A stretch of DNA of 64,000 nucleotides from Diphasiastrum complanatum (lineage: Eukaryota; Streptophyta; Lycopodiopsida; Lycopodiales; Lycopodiaceae). The stretch lies in NCBI GenBank assembly GCA_029204225.1, contig MU832172.1, forward strand, positions 1 through 64,000. Reading direction: 5' to 3'. Position numbers and translations under genes: made by a program. Below, piece after piece: positions 57,780-64,000 of the stretch (position 1 is the stretch's first letter; the number at the start of each line of letters is the position of its first letter). The notes under the pieces were generated by a model. It was not told the DNA's origin. It was given only the letters and a program-made list of their open reading frames with translations, and made no database searches.

Positions 57780-59132
57780 GGGTTTTTTCCCAACTGGTGG
57801 TTCTACCAAATCCCATGTGCTACGCTTAGCAATTGACTCCATCTCCTCTCCTATGGCCTTGACCAGAATGTCATCATCCTTCGCTTCACCATAAGTCGAA
57901 GGTTCTTTGCTTTGAATAATGCTAGATGAGAGAGCATAATTTGCTTCATACCTTTCAGGTTATGTCTTCTCTCTTGTTGATCTTCGTAGCTCTCCCTGGC
58001 TAGATGATCCTAGAAAGTCATCCATATCGTGGCTCTCCAACAATCTCTCAAACCACTTAGGGAGCTTCTTGTCAGGTGATCGGCTTCCTAGTGAAAATGT
58101 ATCCCATGGTACATCCTTCTCCTTGGATTTATCGCCTGCAACTTCAATCCTTCTTGCACCAAAAGGTTTATCTCTACCTCTCCAACCTGTTTCTTGGGGT
58201 TGAGTAGTAGTATCTTGAGATGTATCATCTTTTTCATCACTTGGAAGGTCAATGAATGGATCATCATCAGGAGGTATCCTCACTATACCATCTTTTCCAC
58301 TGGATGTATCTATTATCTCAGCATCCTCGTCTTCATACATCTTGGATTCATCAAAGATAACATCACGGCTTACATGGATTTTGTTTTCCACTAGATCAAA
58401 ACATCTATACCCCTTCACACGATCATCATATCCTAGGAATATACACTTGATAGCTTTTACATCAAGTTTACGTCTCTCTTCCTTACGAATGTGTACAAAG
58501 GCCTTACATCCAAAGATTCGCAAGTGGTTCACCTTTGGCTTCTTCTTCGTGAATGCTTCCTCAGGTGTTATCTTTGGTGTGGCAATGGTAAGACTTCTAT
58601 TTTGAAGATAGAATGTCGTACTGCATGATTCTGACCAAAAATCTTTTGGTAGTTTCATCTCAGCTAGCATAGATCTGGCACTTTCCACAATCGTACAATT
58701 CTTGCGCTCAGCTACACCATTGAAATAAGGAGTACAAGCTTGCGTAAATTGTCTTTTAATCCCACATTGATCACAAAGATCATTGAAGTCATTAGACTTG
58801 TACTCCCCTCCACTATCTGTTCTTAGGACTTTGATTTTCCTACCTATCTGATTTTCAACCAATGCTTTGAAGCTCTTCAAGTTGTCAAATGCATCTGATT
58901 TCTTCATCAAGAAGTAGATCCACGTCTTACGTGACATATCATCAATAAAGGTCATGAAATAGAAGACTATACCTAAGAACATTGTCCTCATAGGCCCGCA
59001 TAAATCTATGTGAATTAAATCTAGGATGTTCTTTGCTCTTGCAACACCACCTTTATTGAACTTCTCTCGATGCTGCTTCCCATATACACAAGATTCGCAC
59101 ATCGATTTCAAGTGATCTTCTATGGTAGGCAC
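57780..59132 (-). pseudogene. Copia integrase and N-terminal RT fragment
   Basis: Starts within the integrase zinc finger (CESCVYGKQHREKF) and includes IHIDLCGPM, FIDDMSRKTWIYFLMKKSD, the second Asp in RTDSGGEYKSNDF, the Glu in NGVAERKNCTIVESARSM, and the conserved FGCKAFVHI and FLGYDDRVKGY. TAA at 57960-57962 follows REKT. RT then begins PERYEANYALSSS and stops at PVGKKPIG, exactly where block X starts. The first integrase Asp is present. Gag knuckle, protease and half of the integrase finger are missing upstream. Confidence 0.88.
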
Positions 59133-59310
59133 AGCGGCTGCCCACAGCCTTTTCTAAGCTCAGTCAGCCTACTGTGGCGCCCTGCTGCATGGATTTATAG
59201 CTCCCAAAAACGTTTTGTACAGAGAGACATTAGTGGTTTTGCCTCCAAAAAACCCTGACTCACAAACTCTCCATAACAAGGGAGACAATGTCTCCTCCTG
59301 TAGCTCGTGG

Positions 59311-59556
59311 CTATCTATGGCCACTTGGGAGTTGCCCTGCCCTACCAAAATGTCTACCTCCAGATTCTGAACAGCCTCCTACAGAGAAAGCCTTCCATTT
59401 TTTTGCCAAAAAAACCATAGTTGGCATTTTCCCATAGCTTTTGAGAAAGGTACAATTGCTCATAGTCTGCTCCATGTCTGACCCTGCCCTCCTGGCAATC
59501 ACTTGGACTCTTCCATACTGTGCTAGGTAGCACTTTACAGTGTTCAATTCCGTCAA
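59311..59556 (-). pseudogene. Copia Gag N-terminal or leader remnant
   Basis: An 81-codon minus-strand frame (MTELNTVKCYLAQYGRVQV) lies between the primer site at about 59690 and the integrase fragment, in the position of Gag. It diverges from known Gag after the first residues, and about 1.2 kb of Gag and protease that should follow is deleted. Confidence 0.4.
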
Positions 59557-59690
59557 GTACAGAGAAAGATCCGTGACTTTACGTTTTTCAACCCACCATA
59601 AACCTCGAACTCTTAGAAGACTATTCTCCCGAAGCTCTCTTCAACGACGACGTTGTACTATGTACACTCCCTGTACGGCTCTAATACCAA

Positions 59691-59963
59691 CTTAGAATTT
59701 GCTTTGCAAAGGAACACAGATCATGCTACGCAGTAACACAGACAGAAAACACTCTCTATAGCAAGCTCACATAGCAACTGTATTTCACAAAATGAAATTA
59801 CACTGTACATATAGTTGTTCACTCAGGCAACCTGTGCATGACCCAGGTTGCCGTTGGCGGGACGCGTGTCTCATCAACTTGCCTCGTGGCGAGGCCAACT
59901 GATCCTTATCAACTGATAGGACCCACAGTACAGTAGCACAATGATTCTACTTTAATTCTAACT
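59691..59963 (-). repeat. Copia 5' LTR (minus strand)
   Basis: A 273-bp LTR, inverted copy at 61165-61437. On the minus strand it begins AGTTAGAATTAAAG and ends CAAATTCTAAG, followed by the primer-site variant TTGGTATTAGAGCC at 59690-59677. It is the promoter LTR of the broken copia at 57780-59556. Confidence 0.8.
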
Positions 59964-60407
59964 AGAATTCCTTTTGCTTCGTCTTTATTGAACTATTCAA
60001 ACATTTTGAATTTTTTAAATTCTCGCATCTAGATGAATAAGAAATTATAACCAGAAAGATAATTGTTATTGTTTACTTTGTAGTTTCTAGTTGTTGCTAA
60101 AATTAAAGGGGTAACTACATATAAGCATCAGTCAATTTGATTTCAAGCATTTTCAATCACCTAATATGATGCTTTAAGAACCACAAAGTGGATTTTTCAA
60201 TTTGTATTGGAAGTTCCAAGGTTTGAATACATATTAGGTATATTCTATAATATTGAACCTTAATTTAGATCTAAATGTCTATGAAGCTGGCCTTCATTTC
60301 TAGTTGAGTTGAAGGTTTTAGATGATGAATCCAAGATTATAACATTAGAAGTCTCTAAAAATACTCATGAATTAAATTTGAAGTACTAAAGCCTATGCAT
60401 TATGCTA

Positions 60408-60496
<89 letters not shown>

Positions 60497-61164
60497 TCAA
60501 CTTTCAAGAGTCAAAACCTCTCAAAGAAAATGCCACTTGTGACCTGTCAAAATCCATCTTGTAAGTTGTTATTAACTTACTTGATACTTCTAACTTCATG
60601 AATCATGACTCGTTTGTAATTAGTAAGTAGTAGTTACATTAATTTATTGATTAGAAAGCAATAACTAAAACTTAGCACTTACTACTTAGTGGAGCTATTG
60701 AGTCTAGAGTCCAGAGTCCAAACCATAAAATTAAATAGATAGAACTTCAAAGTTTAAAGACTAATGTTCAAACTTGATTCTTGAAAGTTTAAACACAATG
60801 CACATATTAGATAATGTAACAAGCAAGTTGTAACGGTACTTCCGACATCTCATCAAAATTGACATATAAAATGAATTTTCAAGTAGATTAGCTTCCTTAA
60901 ATTCGGTTACAGCCTTAGGATCTTGAAAATTGAGCAACTGTGCTGCATTGCAAATCTGACTTTGTTCAACAAGGCTTGCCTTGTAACGGAGTTAATTGTT
61001 CCATTGGCAAGTGCTTATTCATAAACAACAAAGCTTTTGAAGCCTTGAAGTCATCCTCTGACAGGCAGGGTGAATATACTATAATGAGCACCTACAAAAC
61101 TGGTCATCGTGATCCCATGTACAGAACAGAATTGTATAAAAAGTAGACTCTACTTTAAGGAAGA
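59964..61164. other. Spacer between inverted LTRs, no gene seen
   Basis: AT-rich sequence with a long CT microsatellite and no convincing gene. It lies between two LTRs of one copia family in opposite orientation. Confidence 0.5.
60411..60491. repeat. (CT)n microsatellite
   Basis: An uninterrupted CT run of 81 bases, about 40 repeats. The open frame across it is an artefact of the repeat. Confidence 0.97.
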
Positions 61165-61437
61165 GAGTTAGAATTAAAGTAGAATCACTGTGCTACTGTA
61201 CCGTGGTCCTATCAGTTGATAAGGATCAATTGGCCTCGCCACGAGGCAAGTCGACGGGACACGCGTCCCGCCAACGGCAACTTGGGTCATGCATGGGTTG
61301 CTTGAGTGAACAACTATATGTACAGTGTAATTTCATTTTGTGAAATACAGTTGCTATGTGATCTTGCTATGGAAAATGTTTTCGGTCTGTGTTACTGTGT
61401 AGCATGATCTGTGTTCCTGTGCAAAGCAAATTCTAAG
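61165..61437 (+). repeat. Inverted solo LTR of the same copia family
   Basis: A 273-bp sequence matching the reverse complement of 59691-59963, with scattered substitutions (for example GTACCGTGG versus GTACTGTGG). No primer site or body follows; the next 430 bp (61438-61869) show no feature. Five-base flanking duplications are not evident. Confidence 0.75.
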
Positions 61438-61869
61438 TATTCTTTGCTTCAAAACATAGATTATCTTCATCTACAAATTACAACCTAAAGTTGTGAAATA
61501 ATATCATGTAGATGTAGATATTATTATGCTTGGAAGTAGCTTTCAAATACTTGGCAGAGCACAAAAGTTTATACATATGAGCAAGCCATATTATACATGA
61601 TTTGTCTATTCTTTAAAAGGTCCGTCTCCATATTTGACACTTGGTGAATGATTTGCTTTGTTCCATTGATTGTAACCATCGTTCATGGCTCATTTTGTGC
61701 AAATATGTGTTATGCAATCATTTGTTTCCTTACGTGTAACCTCTAACCTAGAATATGGAAACACTCTACAAAATTGAAAGTGAGCTTGAAATATTGAAAG
61801 TGAAAGTCATATATTGCATTTTCAAAATCATCAGAGAAAGTACATAGTACATCTTAGGAATCAAGATTG

Positions 61870-62770
61870 AGAGCCCTCTACAGTATCTCATCATGAAAGC
61901 CAATGAAAGGCTTTGGCTTAAAGCTTGATTCTAATTGCTTTAGCAAACGTAAATTCGCATTTACAAAAACTAAGTCATTGGCCTTTTCACTTCCCAAGCA
62001 ATTCCTCTTCAAAGTGGCTATGTTGCCAAAAGAACTCCATAATTGCTCATAGGGAGATGAGCTCCCACCATGGCAAGGACACGAATTGCAAGCTTATGCA
62101 ACTATGGTGTATTTGCCCCATAATCCTCCCACCACATGGCTGAACTATGAAGGAACCTATCAACATGTGCATCCTCTAAGCCAAACAATCTCTCCTTTCT
62201 ATGGAAAGAGAGTTGATTCCTAATCACTCTTCTTTGTTCTATATATAGAACCAACTTCTTCAAGCCAGCCTCCCACCCTTGTAAAACCATTGTATCATTT
62301 CCTTTAAATTTTGGATCCAAAAAATAGGCAGTTAACTACATGGAGAGGACAATAAAAGGGACAATCTCTCTCCCAGTCTCTATGAGAGGAGCCATCCACT
62401 TCAACTTCCCAATATCTTTCAGCAAATTATTCAAGCATGAGCCATTTAAGGTGTGAACCACATGTGGGGATACCTCTCTGTCAAAAGCCTTCCAGCTAGT
62501 CTATTTGATGTCTCGCCATCCTGAATGAATTGAATGACGTTTTGTGGTCCAACCAATTTTACACATTTAGTCCAAATTGCACAAAGCCTCTCTGCACTTT
62601 TTTCGCCTTTTGAATTATCTATGGCCTTCACAAAGTATGTCTTACCCCATGAATAACCAAGAACACCCTAAATAGAGTGACTCCTACTATCACTCCAACC
62701 ATCATCAATCAAAGAGACGCCCTTAGAAAGGATGAGTAACCATCAACTTATGGCCGTGAAAGTTTGAATA
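61870..62770 (-). pseudogene. hAT-type transposase remnant (DUF659 and dimerisation region)
   Basis: Minus-strand reading gives SLIDDGWSDSRSHSI, then GVLGYSWGKTYFVKAIDNSK, VGPQNVIQFIQDG, RLLTERYPHMWFTPCLNGSC, LLKDIGKLKWM (the DUF659 pattern of plant hAT transposases) and, further on, SPYEQLWSSFGNIATLKRN and KANDLVFVNANLR, the hAT C-terminal dimerisation region. Stops (after SHSI and after VLSM) and frame changes make it a pseudogene. hAT transposases cut and paste DNA with 8-bp target duplications; no terminal repeats were located. Confidence 0.8.
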
Positions 62771-63101
62771 AAGCAGGGTTTAGGAAAATGTATGTCAGGA
62801 GGCTTTGGCACCTATAGACATGTTCAATGTGGCTCATACTTGGGACAAACCCTTTTCCTAGTCTCACATGTCTATTAGGAGCCCACCAGCTCAATTTTTA
62901 ACAAAATCGACATTCCTTCAATTATACGACCTCATTAGGTACTCTTCTATAGGAAAAATTTAGACAATGTCCAAACCTAAATTGAACACTATACATATTG
63001 ATGTCTATTGCTCTATCATTTGAGTTGTCCACTTCTTGTAGGGGTCTATAGATAAGTGGATCATCCCTACAAACATAAATAGAATCGTTGTGATAAATTT
63101 T

Positions 63102-63712
63102 TGTTAGGCCTAAGTTATCACAAGATTTAAATTAATGACTTAGTTATAATATGAGGATTGTCCCAACAAGCTGGTCCAACTTGGTTGATCGATCGTTGTT
63201 TCTTGGACTATCTATCCTAGCTGTTAGTGAAAAACAAGATTAATCTGTGGATACCCCATAGAAATATGTTGGGGAACCATTAAGTGAGTGCTTTACGTAT
63301 TATTCTAAATGTCCAAATAGGAACAACATCAAGAAAATGTCGATCCATCCTTGTGGTTCAAAAAGGGGTAGCATCCAAACAACGTCGATAAGATCAGAAG
63401 ATGTCGAAAACAGATCCGCTGACTACAATATGACAAGATCAAATAACTATAACTCAAATATCATGACATGAATTGAAGATATTTCTCATGATAATAATAT
63501 GTCAAAACCAAGTAACTACAACTCGGATATCTTGACAAGAATCGAAGATATTTCTCATGACCAATTAACAGAACATCGCTATTATAGAACTCAGAACTAA
63601 CCATCACAACAATATGTAGATACAAGGAAATAACACTGCTCAATTGCATTCCAGAGTTTAGTGCAAAACACCTAAAGTTATAGACTGACTAGCAAACATA
63701 GTCAACATTGCA
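63102..63712. repeat. TGTTAGGCC repeat, copy 2
   Basis: Second copy of the repeat at 45624, starting TGTTAGGCCTAAG. It contains about 100 bp (around 63225-63320) absent from the other copy. Similarity ends near GTCAACATTGC at 63712; the last 290 bp of the window show no recognised feature. Confidence 0.65.
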
Positions 63713-64000
63713 AAAGTGTAAAATCCAAAAGCCCCCAATTTGGCACCAAATGTCCTAATTATACTTTTGTGAGGATACTGCAATCTAGTATCGTAGCCCT
63801 TCGTAATGACCACAAGTGGTCGGTTCAGCTTCGCATAGAGACCACATGGAAACCACAATTGATGACCTTGTGGTCACTTAGGAATTGTTCGGGTTCCTCC
63901 CGAATACAACTAAATGTTAACTAACCTATCAACTTTAACTTCATAAATGTCCTACCATGACGTCTCCTAACATCAAGACATTACAACATAATTACATCTT

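Noticed and set aside
60395-60601. Open frame encoding a long Ser-Leu repeat
   Set aside because: It is only the translation of the CT microsatellite.
1-64000. tRNA, rRNA or microRNA genes
   Set aside because: No cloverleaf with A and B boxes and no rRNA-like segment noticed by eye; a covariance-model scan was not possible.

Overview
This is a transposon-dominated piece of a land-plant nuclear genome. The signs are plant-type Ty1/copia and Ty3/gypsy elements (copia primer sites TGGTATCAGAGC), a hAT relic, GT-AG introns, CACGTG-rich promoter DNA and one plant gene, a TAPETUM DETERMINANT 1 (TPD1)-like secreted-protein gene. AT-rich sequence and deep nesting suggest a large genome such as a gymnosperm or fern. 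The species cannot be fixed from sequence alone.

Layout. 1-8.3 kb: left part of an unusual multigene repeat. It holds a decayed + strand gene (548-1884) and a minus-strand spliced gene (2085-4122) that joins a histone H3 fold to a Ulp1/SENP-type (C48) protease. A divergent G-box promoter follows, then a second + gene (4983-5428) that runs into two repeat blocks, here called Y and X. 9.5-37.2 kb: one minus-strand Ty3/gypsy element with extra ORFs before gag and after integrase, split by two + strand copia insertions. The copia at 10462-21530 is an LTR-body-LTR-body-LTR tandem with target duplication TTTTC. The copia at 26299-33071 has target duplication CATAT and a 554-bp internal duplication. 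37.2-41.1 kb: a gypsy RT scrap, a second Y block and pieces of another copia. 41.5-42.5 kb: the TPD1-like gene. 42.9-48.7 kb: a mosaic of copia, chromovirus and other LTR fragments. 48.76-52.6 kb: a second, more decayed copy of the left unit (+ gene plus H3-Ulp1 gene). 52.6-57.8 kb: what looks like the other end of the same element family in opposite orientation, with a transposase-like orphan gene, an acidic orphan gene and block X. 57.8-61.4 kb: a broken minus-strand copia and an inverted LTR. 61.9-62.8 kb: a hAT transposase relic. 63.1 kb to the end: a repeat also present at 45.6 kb.

The most interesting material is the element family carrying the H3-fold/Ulp1 fusion. Its four exons keep GT-AG borders and matching phases in the first copy. 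H3 fragments elsewhere in the window are cut at one same base beside the motif CATTAGAGAA, which looks like an element terminus. I infer, but cannot prove, a roughly 12-13 kb DNA element with at least four genes, whose left half is at 68-8338 and whose right half is at 56905-52609 (inverted).
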